Origin: Sva-07 sp963716095
GTDB lineage: Bacteria > Actinomycetota > Acidimicrobiia > Acidimicrobiales > Ilumatobacteraceae
Assembly: GCA_963716095.1 (NCBI GenBank)
Contig: CAVQSV010000007.1
Coordinates: 1-64,000 of the forward strand
DNA: 64,000 bases
Direction: 5' to 3'
In this document: positions 1 through 11,114 of the stretch, piece by piece
Layout: each line of letters begins with the position of its first letter
Numbering within the stretch: the first letter of the stretch is position 1
The notes under the pieces: generated by a model
What the model was told of the DNA's origin: nothing
Database searches by the model: none
Seen by the model: only the letters and a program-made list of their open reading frames with translations
Made by a program: the position numbers and the translations under genes

Positions 1-3000
1 AGGAGGCCGCTCCGATGTCCTCGAACCCCTGGCGCGCGCGGTCCAGCAGGTCGAGGACATCGTGAGACCGTCGGGCGCGGGCGGCGACCCGGCCCAGGCC
101 GCACATCGTGATCCAGATCATCATCGAGTACTGCGCAGCCGTCGCGGCTCGCCGCGGATCGCGAAGCAGTGCTTCGGCCTCCGAGAGGCGGCCCTGGTCG
201 GAGCGGATCTCGGCGAGGTTCTGCGACACGTGGGCAAGCCCGAGCGTGTAGCCGGCTCGGAGCAATGCCTGTCGGCTCTGCTGGTACAGGTCGGCGGCAT
301 CGTCGAAGTCGCCTTGCTCGTCGGCGCTGACGCCTCGATTCATCAACGCCCGACCCAAGCCGAGATGGTCGCCGAGTTCCCGGTACATCTCCACCGCACG
401 GCTTTCGTAGTCGGCTGCCCGCTTGTCGTTGAGGCCCGCGGGGCGGCCCCCATCACATAGTTGGCGTGGGCCGCAGTCCTCGGATCGTCGGCAGCTGCGC
501 TGTCATCGAGGGCACGCTCACACCATCGAACGCAGTTGCGCAGCTTCCCTTGACGGAATCGCACGCCGGCATACGCGACCCTCGAGCTCCGCACGGCGGA
601 GGGTCGCAAGCGGGTCGCGCCGAGCCGCAACCTCGCGGAGACCGCGACGGAACCAGTCGAGCGCTGCGTCGTAGCGGCCGAGCCGCTCGTGTACGAGACC
701 TTCCTTGCGGAGCAGTCCGGCCTGGGTGTCGTCGTGCGTGTGGGCGATGGCGGCGGGCCGTGCGGTAGCCGGTGATCGCTGCATCGAAGCGACCAGCGAG
801 TTCGGCGGCGTCGCCACACTGTTCCGCCAGTCGGGCCAGTTCGATCGACTCGACCCCGACCTTCTCGCCGTTGTCGACCGCCCGTTGGAGCAGGATCGAC
901 GCCTCGTGGTGGGCGAACTTCCGTAGCGCTCGCTCGGCGGCGCGTCGTTGCGCGGCGAACGCCTCGGCGTGATCGCCCGAGCGGTGCCAGTGCTCGGCCA
1001 GCATCGCCAACCGGTTGTCGTCGGGGCGTCCTGGCTGCTCGGCGAGCAGCGATGCGGCGCTGCGGTGCAGGGCCCGCCGCCGGGCGAACGGAAGGCCCTC
1101 GTATGCCACCTGACGCACGAGATCGTGTTCGAACACGAGGTCGTGTCGATCGATCGACAGGAACTCGCCCAAGCGAGTGAGCAACGCGCCGGCGTCGTCC
1201 AAGTCGAGCTGTCGACCGAGTTCCTCCAGTAGCTTCACGTCGAAGCGGTCGCCCAGCACCGCTGCGACCCTCAGGGCTCGGCGGTCACGCCGAGGGAGCC
1301 GGTCGATGCGCGACGCGATGATGTCTTCGAGCGTGTCGGGGAGGTCTTCGAGCGAGCCGGCGTCGAGCACGGCACGCAGCAGCTCGACGAGGTACAGAGG
1401 GTTGCCGGCGGCCCGGGCGCACAGGCGTTCGACGTCTTGTGTCGAGAGGCCGAATTCGTCGGTCACCTCGTGGACGAGTTCCTGTGCGAACGTCGCCCGA
1501 CAGTGGCTCCAATCGAACGGTGGTCGTGTCGAACCCGAGACCCTGGTGGAGTCCGTCGTCACCGTCGCGCCTGGTGGTGCACACGAACCACGGGCGCCTG
1601 TCGATGTCGGCGAGCACACGCGCGAACAGGCGGGCCGAGGCGCCGTCCATCCACATCGCGTCTTCGAATACGAACACCTGGGATCCGGAAGCAAGAGCAG
1701 TCAGGAACGTATCGGCCACCTCGGCGGTCGTGGTACCGTGGTGGGCTGGATCGAGACCGTCGACCTCGGGGGTGGATTCGCAGTCCGCCTCGATCACGGC
1801 GGCCAGCAGCGGCAGCCAGGGGCAGCTGGTCGGGGGAGATGCGGCGGACGAGTTCGTCGAGGCGTCGACCGGCTGTTGCCCGGTCGGCGTGGCCGTCCAG
1901 GTTCATCAGTCGCCGGAAGACGAGTCGGGCCACGAAGTACGGCAGTGAGGTCTGGAACGGCTCACAGGTGATCCGAATCGGCTCGGCCGTTCGGGATCGC
2001 CGGAGCAGCTCATCGACCAGACGTGACTTGCCGATGCCGGGGGTGCCGACGAGATCGACACACGACCCTCGGCCGCCGGCGGCATCGGCGAGTGCACTGC
2101 TGAGGACGGCCATCTCCTGTTCGCGGCCGACGAACGGGGAGTGGAGCTGTTCCCTGCGCCCCCGACCCTCCAGGCGATTGCCGACGATCGATGCCCGCTG
2201 CGGTTGACGTTTCCCCTTCACCATGAACGGTTCGAGTTCGGTGGTCTCGAAGGGGGTGGCGGTCCGCTCGAGCAAGGCGGCGCTGGCGACGATCTGCCCC
2301 GGCTCGGCCTTTCCCATCAGTCGTGCCGAGAGATTCACGGCATCGCCGATCACGGTGTACACGTGTCGCCAGGGTGCGCCGACCTCGCTCGCGTACACGT
2401 GGCCGACGTGGGCGCCGAACGAACCGGCAGCGGCAGGTCGCGGTCGAGAGCTTCGCGGGCGGCGACGAGCAGTCGGCCCTCGCGTCCTCGACGGCTTCGG
2501 GTGCGCCGGCGGTGAGGATCAGCTTGGCGCCGTCGGGTGCGAGGTCGGATGCCAGAAGGCAGACGCCGGCGGCGTCTGCGGCCGTGGCGAATGCTTCGGT
2601 CACCCGGCTGAGCGCTTCTGCGGTGCGCTCGGGGCCGTGTCGCGGTCGAGGTGGTCGTCGACGCCCAGCACGTGGACGAAACCGACCGCGACCCTGCGGT
2701 GCTCGGCGTCCCTCTCGCCGCTCTCTGCGCGTCGGCGGACGGCCGCCGGCACGAGGGTGCTCCGGTCGAGTTCGCTTGCGACGAGGGAACGGAGACGTCG
2801 ACTTCGGCGGGGAGGCGCCGTACCAGGAGCCCGGGCCCGATGTCGGTACCGACGATTGCGGTCGGGTAGGCCGGGCGGCTGTCGCGTGACTCACGACGAC
2901 CTGTCCGGCCGAGGCTGCGCCCTCGATGTCGGTCACGAGGGTCGCGTCCGGCCCGATGACGAGCAGCTTCGCGCTGTTGCTCGCCTGCGAGCACCAGGTG

Positions 3001-3454
3001 GAACGTGCCCGTGTGGGCGCCCTGGGAGATCTTCAACGTGACCTTTCCCCTGCCGGTCTGCACCGGACCCCGCGCTTTGAGTGCGCTTCGCATCCGTACA
3101 GCGGCTCGGGTTGCCCGGGTCGCGTGCCCGTCGCCGACGAACGCGAGGAGCAGTGCGTCGCCCCCGAAGCTGAGCAGATCACCGCCCTCGTCGCGTGCTT
3201 CGCTCAGGAGGTCGGTGAACGTTCCGAGGAGGATCTGGGTGAGTTCCTCGGCGCCGGCCTTGCCCTGTTCCGCCGAGCTTCTCCGAGAGCTTCGTGAAGC
3301 CCGAGACGTCGGAGAACACGAGCGTCCCGTCCAACGACCGGACGCGTCGATCCGGATCGTCGACCAGCATCGGGACGTAGGGGGTGAGCGGATCCTCGAC
3401 GACTCGGGCCGCGTTGTCACGCAGAGTCACAGCGTCTCCACGGAGCGTCCACAT
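1..3454 (-). CDS. class III adenylate/guanylate cyclase with AAA ATPase and TPR region (frame-disrupted, runs off left edge)
   Basis: A signalling protein that probably makes a cyclic nucleotide from ATP or GTP and couples it to an ATPase regulatory module. The chosen ATG at 3454 precedes a first cyclase half with VFSDVSGFTKLSEKLGG. A second cyclase block (VYTVIGDAVNLSARLMG) lies near 2330-2390. A Walker A motif GTPGIGKSRLVDEL follows near 2030-2050, then an AAA lid region and alpha-helical TPR-like repeats to the window edge. The readable protein moves between frames at least six times (about 3270, 2930, 2850, 2450, 1800, 1500, 650). Each segment keeps typical family sequence and codon bias, so indel errors are more likely than real decay. 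Cyclase-AAA-TPR proteins of this order are common in actinobacteria; the substrate nucleotide cannot be told. Confidence 0.8.
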
Positions 3455-3545
3455 GATGTGACGCACACTGCGAAAGACCCTCTTCCCAACACCTTTGTCA
3501 CCCACTAAGAATAAAGACCTCGTCAACTTAGCCAGTGGGTCAGCC

Positions 3546-6500
3546 ATGAGATCTCGAATTGCACGCATCACCGGAGTGGGCATCGCGGTGGCAGTGCTCC
3601 CGATCGTCGTCGCCGAGCAGGTGGGTGCCGTCGATGACCCGCCCCAGCCCGACCGCCTTGCCGTCTGCTACGAGTACGACGGACCCGCCGACAACACCCC
3701 GGATGCCTTCCGGTTCGGTGTGGTGCCGGGAGAGGGCGGAACCGCCGGCTCCGCGTGGCCAGGTGCGGCCCTTCGCGAGGACGAGCCGTTCAACGTCGAG
3801 GTGACAGGCTCCGACGGGAGTGCCGGCTACGTCGACTACTCCGGCGATGCCCAGCTCGCTGAGCGCTCGGGATCGGACACCCTCTACTGGTCGTCGGTGT
3901 ACACCGGCACGCGCTGGCAAGGTCACCTGGAAGGTCAACGGCGACACTGTCACCGCCAACCTGTCCTACGATCCGGCCGCGTTCGGGCGACCGATTGCAG
4001 TGCCCGTCGGTGCTCGACAACGGCGGGGCCGACGTGTCGCTCGAACAGGTCGAGGGCGCCGGCGGCGTCAACATCAACGACGTGCCGCCGAGCGTGCTGC
4101 CGGCGGGCGTGCTGTTCTCCAGCGGTGTGGGCGGCGACGACGTGCAGGACATCGGCCGGTCGCGCTTCATCGGCCGGTCGCGCTTCATCGACGATCCCGA
4201 CCTCGTTGGTCGCTCGCGGTTCATCGCGTCGTTGATCGGCCGGTCGCGCTTCATCGACGATCCCGACCTCGTTGGTCGCTCGCGGTTCATCGACGCCGCC
4301 ACGATCGGTCGCTCGCGGTTCATCGCGGTCGAGACGCTCGGCCGGAGTCGGTTCATCGCCGAGGCGATCGGACGGTCGCGGTTCATCGACACATCGGTCG
4401 TGGGCCGCAGTCGCTTCATTTCGGCAATCCCGCTCTCGTCGCTGCAGCCACCCCCGGGATCGACGTGGGACGACATCCTCGCCGACACCGAGTTCGCCGG
4501 CAGCACGACCAACGACGTCCTCCTCAGCGACGTCGCTGCGCTGTGTGGCACCGAGATCACCGGCGACGAGTCGTGGGTTCCGTTCTGCGAGTCGTCGATC
4601 TTCGACATCGACCTCGACAACCAGCTCCTCTCGGAGATCTCGCTGATCTCGCTGATGTTCGGCGAGACCACGTTGGCGAACATCCCTGCACCAAACGGTG
4701 TGTCGTCGTGGTGCGGTGGCGGCGGGCCAGCTGCCGGCAGCTGTGGTTCGTACGGCGAGGCCGAATTGACGTTGCTCGACCTCGACCTCGTCGGCATCGA
4801 TGTCGGCAGCCTGGCGTGGGGCGACGTCGCGGCGTTGGCGGTGACGTTCGCTCCCGAGTCGTTCCTCGGGGCATTGCAGGCGCCCGGTGAGCCCGAATCG
4901 TTCCTGCCGAAAACCGGGGAGTCCGGTGGCGGACTACATCCTGTCGTTGCTGAATCCCGAGGCGTTCCCGTGGTCGGAGATCGATGTGCCGCGGACTCGA
5001 CCTGCTCCAGTTCGCGCGCCGGCGAGGCCACCGTCGTCTCCACCTCGTGGACGTCGAACGGGGCGTCGGCAGCGACGACCGTCGCAGTGGCTCTTCCCGC
5101 CGGCTTCGAGTATGTCGCCGCATCCTCGGTGCTCACCGTCGGCGGCGCCCAGGCGTCGACGCTGGAACCCAAGGTCAGTGGCGACGAGTTGGTCTACAGC
5201 GGCGACCTGAGCTCGCCCGGCCAGACGTCGACCGTGTCGTTCGCCATCCGCCCGACAGGTCTGTACAGCTCCGGCCAGGGTGGTACGGGGGCGACCACGG
5301 TGACCACCAACGGCAAGTCGGTCTCTTCCGACTACACCGTCACCGTGGGCGACCCGTTTGCTGCCTCCGACTCCGACGGTGTCGTGCTCGACTTCGACAC
5401 CCTCTACGTGCAGGAGATCACCGACTTCGACATCGACGCCGACAGCGGACGGCCGATCGCGACGTTCCGGTTCGATCTCAGCACCGGCTACGCACCAGGC
5501 AGCCTGCTCTCGGTGACGCTGTCGAACATCGACGCGAATGCCGACCTCGATCTCAGCCTGTTCGCTGACGTGCCAGGTGCCCTTCCCGAGGCGGGTGACC
5601 TCTCCTTCGACGACCAGGCCGAGGCAACCGGACGGTCGCGGTTCATCGGACACGCGCGCAACGTCGGCCAGGTCCAACCGCTCGACGTCAACACCATCGG
5701 GCGCAGTCGTTTCATCGGTGAGAGCGCCGACGGCTCTGCGGTGGTGCAGACCGAAGCGCCGGCCGAGTCCCGCGAAGACGTGGTGACCGAGTCCGAGTTC
5801 GGCCCCCTCGCAGCAGTCTCCAGCAACCGCGACGATCAGGCGGAGTCGGTGGCCGCCATCGTCGGCCCCGCCGAACAGTTCCAGGTCAAGGTCTCGCCCT
5901 ACAACGGCCAGGAATCGGGTGCTGTGCTGCTCGCACGCGCCGATGCGGTGCCTGAGGCGGCGGCATGTGGTGTCGGGCCGGCCGGATCCAATGCCAGCGT
6001 GTCGATCCCAACGGTGGCCGGCAAGAACACCGTCATCCTCACGGCGCCTGGTGGTCCCTCGCCGACGAACCTCTCGACGTTCGCATCGCATTCCAAGGTG
6101 AACGGTGTGGTCGCCACCGTGACCCCACAGGTCGACTGGCGAACTGGGTCGTCGTGCTCAGCGGTGATCGCCAACGCCGTGGTCGCCGACGTTGCCGCGG
6201 CGGTTCGGGATGCATACGGCGACAACCCGACGTTGCAGAACGTGGTGATCGTGGGCGACCACTCGGTGATCCCGCACGCAGCCATCCCCGAGACCGTCGG
6301 TGTCGGTAAGGAGTACACCTACGCCAGCGACGTCGGCGGCGACAACGCCACCGTGGCAGCGCTGACCGCCGGCAACTTCTTCTCCGACGCACCGTATGGC
6401 GACCTCGACCCCGTGCTGTACGCCGGTCGGCCGGTGTACATCGAAGACCTGGGCGTCTCACGGCTCGTCGAGACGGCGGCGCAGATCGACGCCCAGCTGG

Positions 6501-9437
6501 CGATCTTCTTGACCAAGAATGGTGTGCTCGACCCGCAGACGGCGTTGGTCGCCGGCTACGACTTCCTCAAGGACAACGCGTCGGCCATCCAGGTCGGGCT
6601 GAGCCCGACGGCCATCGTCGAGTCGCTCATCAGCGACAGTTGGGACCTCGTCCAGTCTGTCCTCGGCCCTCGAGGCCCAGCCCGACCTCGTCTCCGTGAA
6701 CGGCCATGCCGACCATTCGCGCATCTTGAGCGCTGAGGGTGATCGGTTGTACCGGACCGGCGAAACGCCCGATCCGGCAGAGTCGCTCGACTCCGCGACC
6801 GGTGAGGTCCCGTCGCCCAAGCCCGGTTCGTTCCACTTCGCCGTCGGCTGTCACGCCGGACTGAGCGTTCCGGATTGGACCGGCGGATCTGCGTCACCGG
6901 CTCGCCCGGGCGACTGGCCCGAATTCCTCGGAGACAATCAGGTCGTCTACCTGGCCAACTCCGGCTACGGCTACGGCGACGACGATGCCGTCGCCTACTC
7001 CGAAGCCCTCTTCACCTTCGTCGCCGAGCAGGTCGGCGCCGGTGGCGTCACGATCGGCGAGGCCGTGATCCGCGCCAAGTCCGAGTTCGCCAGCCGACTC
7101 AACAGTGCGATCTCCTACGACTTCAAGGTGGTGCAGCAGCCCGTGCTCTACGGCCTGCCGATGTGGGAGATCCCGGCATCGACACCCGCAGCGCTCACGT
7201 CCGATGCGGCGCCTGCGTCCCTCGACCTCGACCCGACATCAGACGACGGCGTCCTTCCGGCCAGCGCTTCGATCCCGACGGTCAGCTACGACTGGACCGG
7301 TGTGACAGCACCGACGGTGGCCGACTTCCTCGGCGTCGTCGGAGAGGTCGAGACCAAGGACGGCCTGCCGATCGTGCCTCGCGACACCGTCGACGTGACG
7401 GCGACCGATCCTGAGGCCCTCGTGGCTCGCGGTGCGATCGTCGAGCGTCTGTCGGCAACCGAAGTGTCGGGCGCGGCGGTCGAGTACGGCGCTGTCGACA
7501 TCGGCGACAGCGCGCCCGACCCGGCGCTCATCGCCGAGAACGTCTTCTACCCGACGGCGTTCCAGGCGATGACCTCGGTGGCAGGGTCGGCGCCGCTCGG
7601 CATCGCGCCCGAGGACCGTCTCGTTCTGTACCCGGGACAGTTCGCGAAGCGCGGGAACAGCCAGACGTTCACCCTGATCGACGAGATCGATGCGACCGTC
7701 TACTACGCGGACACGACGTCGACGGACAGCATTCCCGACGTCACTGCGCCGGGAATCGTCGAGAGCTCGGCGCAGGTGATTCCAGGCGCCGTGCTGTTCC
7801 GCGTGATCGCGGATGCCGACGATGTCGTTCGCGGCGTCATCCAGTACCTCGACGACGGCACCTGGAGGAAGGTCGAACTGGAGCGGTCGGGGCTGGTGGA
7901 CCGTGAGTGGATCGGCCAGCTGCCGAATCCGTCGTCGACCAGCGGTGGCCGCTACGACATCCAGTTGCTCGACAGCGGCGCCAACGTGGGCACCGGTCGC
8001 TTCAAGGGCGACGGCTATCTCGCCGACGACACGGGTCTTCCGCCATCGGCCACGGTGGTGGTGCAGACCGCCGAGACCGAACTGACGCTGCTGGAGGACG
8101 ACTGGTCGTCCGAGCCGGTCGTCGCTCGGCTCGTCGGCCAGACCGACGTCGTTGCCGGATGGAGGGTCAAGTCCGTCAAGGAGGAGACCCCGGACGGACT
8201 CGTGCGACACCTCGTTCGGTGCCGGCGCGGATGCTCGGGATGGCTTCACGATCGACGAAGACGGCATCTTCACGATCACGTATTTCAAGGTCGTGCAGAG
8301 CATCGAGCAGACCATCGAACGGACGGTCAAGATCGACTCGACGAAACCGACCGTCGAGTACACGCCGCCGGTCGAGGTGCTCTTCCCCGGCGAGGACGTC
8401 GACGTCGACGCCGTCGTGGTGACGTGCGAGGACCAGGTCGGTGACGGGCCGGGCATCGCGTCCGGCCTCGACGGAGACTGCGTCACGACATCCGACGGCG
8501 ACAATCGAGGACAACTGAGCACGTCGGCGATCGACGTGGCCGGCAACACCGCTGACGTCGTGCAGACGTTGGCGCTGGTGGAAGGCGACGCAGTCTTCAC
8601 CGACAGCGGCTGGTTCACCGAGGTCGGCGCAGGGGTCGAGGTGAACGTCGACGGCGACCTGGCCGGCCGGATCGAAGTCGTGGCCACCGACGAGGACGGC
8701 AACGTCGTCGCACTGCCACTCACCGATGACGGCAGATATCAGGTCGACATCCTGCCTCGACGGCGAATCGGTGTTCTCCGACCGAGGTCGAGATCATCGA
8801 CGTGGACGTCGACTCGACACCGCCGGAGATCCTCGGCGCCGACGGGTTGCAGACGGTCTACGACCTGGGCGACACACCCGGACCTGTGACCTGCAATGCG
8901 TTCGACGCAACGTCGGGGCTCGAGTCGTGTGAGATCACCCAGCCGGACACGAGCGCAGAGGGCGACTTCGTCGTCACCGCCACGGCGACCGACGTCGCCG
9001 GCAACCAGACGATCGAGACGTTCGCCTACTCCGTCGTCGCGCCGTGCGACCCGACTGGTGACGCCGTGAACGCCGCAGGTGACATCGTCGGGTGCTCCGC
9101 CACGGCGAACGGAGATGGAACGGCCACGATCACCCTCCGGATGGGCGCCGCTGTCGACACCAGTGGAGACATCCAGTACCGCCTCGACCTCGCGGACGAC
9201 GCCAACGCGTCGGGCTCACAGGTGAAGTGGAGCGGTGGCAAGACCACCGGCAAGGCGCTGAAGAGCGTCGACGTCGTGGGCAACTCCATCACGTTCGAGA
9301 TCGACCTGCGACGCCTCAAGCTGTCCGGATCGACGCTGTACTGGTCGGCAGCGATCCAGGACGGCACCTCGGGTCAGCAGGGCGCAGGGTTCCTCGATTT
9401 CGCCCCGGACCTCGGGTACTTCGAACTGGCGATCTGA
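3546..9437 (+). CDS. giant secreted gingipain-like (C25, clan CD) cysteine peptidase with GRSRFI repeats, frame-disrupted
   Basis: Predicted secreted or surface protease of about 1,960 residues. A signal peptide follows the ATG at 3546 (MRSRIARITG, then a hydrophobic stretch ending near AVD). Nine GRSRFI hexapeptides lie at 4150-4420 and two more at 5630-5715. A DUF11-like beta domain (about 5030-5360) follows the first cluster. The peptidase block has VVIVGDHSVIPHAAIPE, the likely catalytic His in VNGHADHS (codon 6705), the likely Cys in FAVGCHAG (codon 6849), and the family string SGYGYGD near 6965. The C-terminal third is beta-sandwich repeats with VDVAGN/ATDVAGNQT motifs; the first and last domains both carry a TLYWS string. 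The frame changes near 3915, 4000, 4900-5020, 6660, 8190 and 8760; these look like indels. Catalytic assignment rests on motif similarity only. Confidence 0.72.
4171..4292 (+). repeat. 66-bp tandem unit inside the GRSRFI region
   Basis: A 56-bp stretch coding for GRSRFI-DDPDLV-GRSRFI occurs identically at 4171-4226 and 4237-4292, so one unit was recently duplicated. The other GRSRFI copies use different synonymous codons (for example ggccggtcgcgc, ggtcgctcgcgg, ggccggagtcgg, gggcgcagtcgt), so they are old and held at the protein level. Confidence 0.85.
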
Positions 9438-9483
9438 TGCCGATCTGCCGAGTCGTCAGCCGTCGACCAGCCGGACGTGATGT

Positions 9484-10920
9484 TCAGCCCCACTCGGCGC
9501 GCGTCGGAGGCATGTCGCTGCGGCCGCTGTCGTGGTTGCGCACGCCGAGCGTCTGGTAGAGCTGGACGCCGGCGTCGTCGAACCCGTTGACCGACGCCGA
9601 CATGTACAGCTGCCAGACCCGGCAGCGGCCCTCGCCGACGAGTGCGACGGCCTCGTCCCAGCGATCTTCGAGGTTGCCCACCCAGTGGCGCAGCGTGGTT
9701 GCGTAGTGCTCGCGGAGGTTCTCGACGTCGCGCACCTCGAAGCCGGCGCCCTCCAGTGCCAGCACGGTGTCGCCGAGGTCGAGGAGCTCGCCGTCGGGGA
9801 ACACGTAGCGGTGCATGAAGTGCCGGCCGCTCATCGTCGATCCACCGACCGAGGCAATCGCGTGGTTGAGCACGCGGCCACCGGGCCGGACCAGCTCGTA
9901 CAACTGCTCGAAGTACCGGTCCATGTTCTTCTTGCCGACGTGCTCGGCCATCCCGATCGACGAGATCGCGTCGAACGGGCCGTCGGGTACCTCCCGGTAG
10001 TCCTGTACTCGGATCTCGATCCGATCGGCCAATCCGGCGTCGGCCACCCGCCGGCGGGCGAGCGCAGCCTGTTCCTCGCTGATCGTGACGCCGACCACGT
10101 CGACGCCGTACGTCGCCGCAGCATGGATCGCCATCGATCCCCAGCCGCATCCGACGTCGAGGAGCCGCGGCCGCTCGCCGTTGGCTGCGGTCGAACGGTG
10201 CTGCAGGCCGAGCTTGCGGCACACGAGGTCGTGTTTGGCCGCCTGGGCGGCCTCCAAGGACGTGGTCGACGTGACGAATCGGGCGCACGAGTAGGTCATG
10301 GCCGGGCCGAGCACCAGCGCGTAGAAGTCGTTGCCGACGTCGTAGTGGTGGCCGATCGTCGACTTGTCCCGCCGTAGCGAGTGCCGGATTCCGCGGGGGA
10401 CGAACTCTTCCGGCGGCGGTGCCAGCGGTCGACCGAATGCTCCGACTGCGCGCCCCCGGCGAGCACTTTCGGAAGCGCGGCTGCCGCGATTCGCGGCATC
10501 GGTCGGCAATGCGTTCTGGAGCGAACGCAGCGTCTCCGCGACCGAACCGATCAGGTCGATGTCGCCGGCGACGAAGGCGCGGGCGATGCCGAGCTCGTCG
10601 GGCGACCACACGATGCGACGCAGTGCGTCGCTCCGGCGGATGATGATCCGACCCGGTCCGTGGGCGTCGCCGACGGAACTGCCGTCCCAGAACTCGATGG
10701 GCACCGGTGGTGCCCCGCCGAACACCGCGTCGAACATGTCCCCGAGCTGTTCGGCGGCGCTCGGGACGCCGTCGGCCACGACGTGACCCGACGGCTGTTC
10801 GTCCGGGGTGGGTGCGTCTCGATCGGTGTCGGTCGACGTGCGTCGACGCGGGTCGTCCGCCCGGGCAGCTCGGAATGGTCCCCGCGCGGTGCTCGCACTG
10901 TCATACAGATCTGTCGCCAT
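9484..10920 (-). CDS. cyclopropane-fatty-acyl-phospholipid synthase family methyltransferase
   Basis: SAM-dependent enzyme expected to add a methylene group across double bonds of phospholipid acyl chains at the membrane. The 478-residue product has an N-terminal lipid-binding part, then HHYDVGNDFYALVLGP and MTYSCARF, which are hallmark CFA synthase strings. The SAM motif LLDVGCGWGS and the GMAEHVGKKN segment with active-site Glu/His follow. The ATG at 10920 was preferred over an upstream in-frame ATG because the extra 40 residues are low-complexity and unlike the family; GGGGGGCACC lies just before it. It converges with the giant protease gene with a 46-bp gap. The Arg/Asp-rich first 60 residues are not part of the known fold. 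Confidence 0.88.
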   Translation of the reverse strand: MATDLYDSASTARGPFRAARADDPRRRTSTDTDRDAPTPDEQPSGHVVADGVPSAAEQLGDMFDAVFGGAPPVPIEFWDGSSVGDAHGPGRIIIRRSDALRRIVWSPDELGIARAFVAGDIDLIGSVAETLRSLQNALPTDAANRGSRASESARRGRAVGAFGRPLAPPPEEFVPRGIRHSLRRDKSTIGHHYDVGNDFYALVLGPAMTYSCARFVTSTTSLEAAQAAKHDLVCRKLGLQHRSTAANGERPRLLDVGCGWGSMAIHAAATYGVDVVGVTISEEQAALARRRVADAGLADRIEIRVQDYREVPDGPFDAISSIGMAEHVGKKNMDRYFEQLYELVRPGGRVLNHAIASVGGSTMSGRHFMHRYVFPDGELLDLGDTVLALEGAGFEVRDVENLREHYATTLRHWVGNLEDRWDEAVALVGEGRCRVWQLYMSASVNGFDDAGVQLYQTLGVRNHDSGRSDMPPTRAEWG

Positions 10921-11114
10921 GGTGCCCCCCACGGATGATCGCGACGCTCGTGTGCAATCTTTGCTACCACATCGCGCCACCCGGCCGGAACCCTCCGTTT
11001 TGCGGTTCGGTTGGCCTGTGTCGGCTACGCAGTGGCACACACGGGTGCGTCGGCGTTGTCGCGCGCCGGCCGTCCTGTCGATGGTGTGGTGGGCGGTGAT
11101 CTACGGTCCCCGGT
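10921..11114. other. intergenic region between divergent genes
   Basis: About 190 bp separate the CFA synthase-like gene and the LLM oxidoreductase gene, which point away from each other. It must hold both promoters, but no clear -35/-10 pair, operator or hairpin was recognised by eye. Confidence 0.3.

Noticed and set aside
4148..4425. GRSRFI DNA repeats as a CRISPR array
   Set aside because: The repeats are short, in frame and vary at synonymous sites, with no equal-length unique spacers.
4890..4935. LPKTG string in the giant protease, as a sortase signal
   Set aside because: It lies mid-protein in a frame-disrupted stretch, without a following membrane helix and basic tail.
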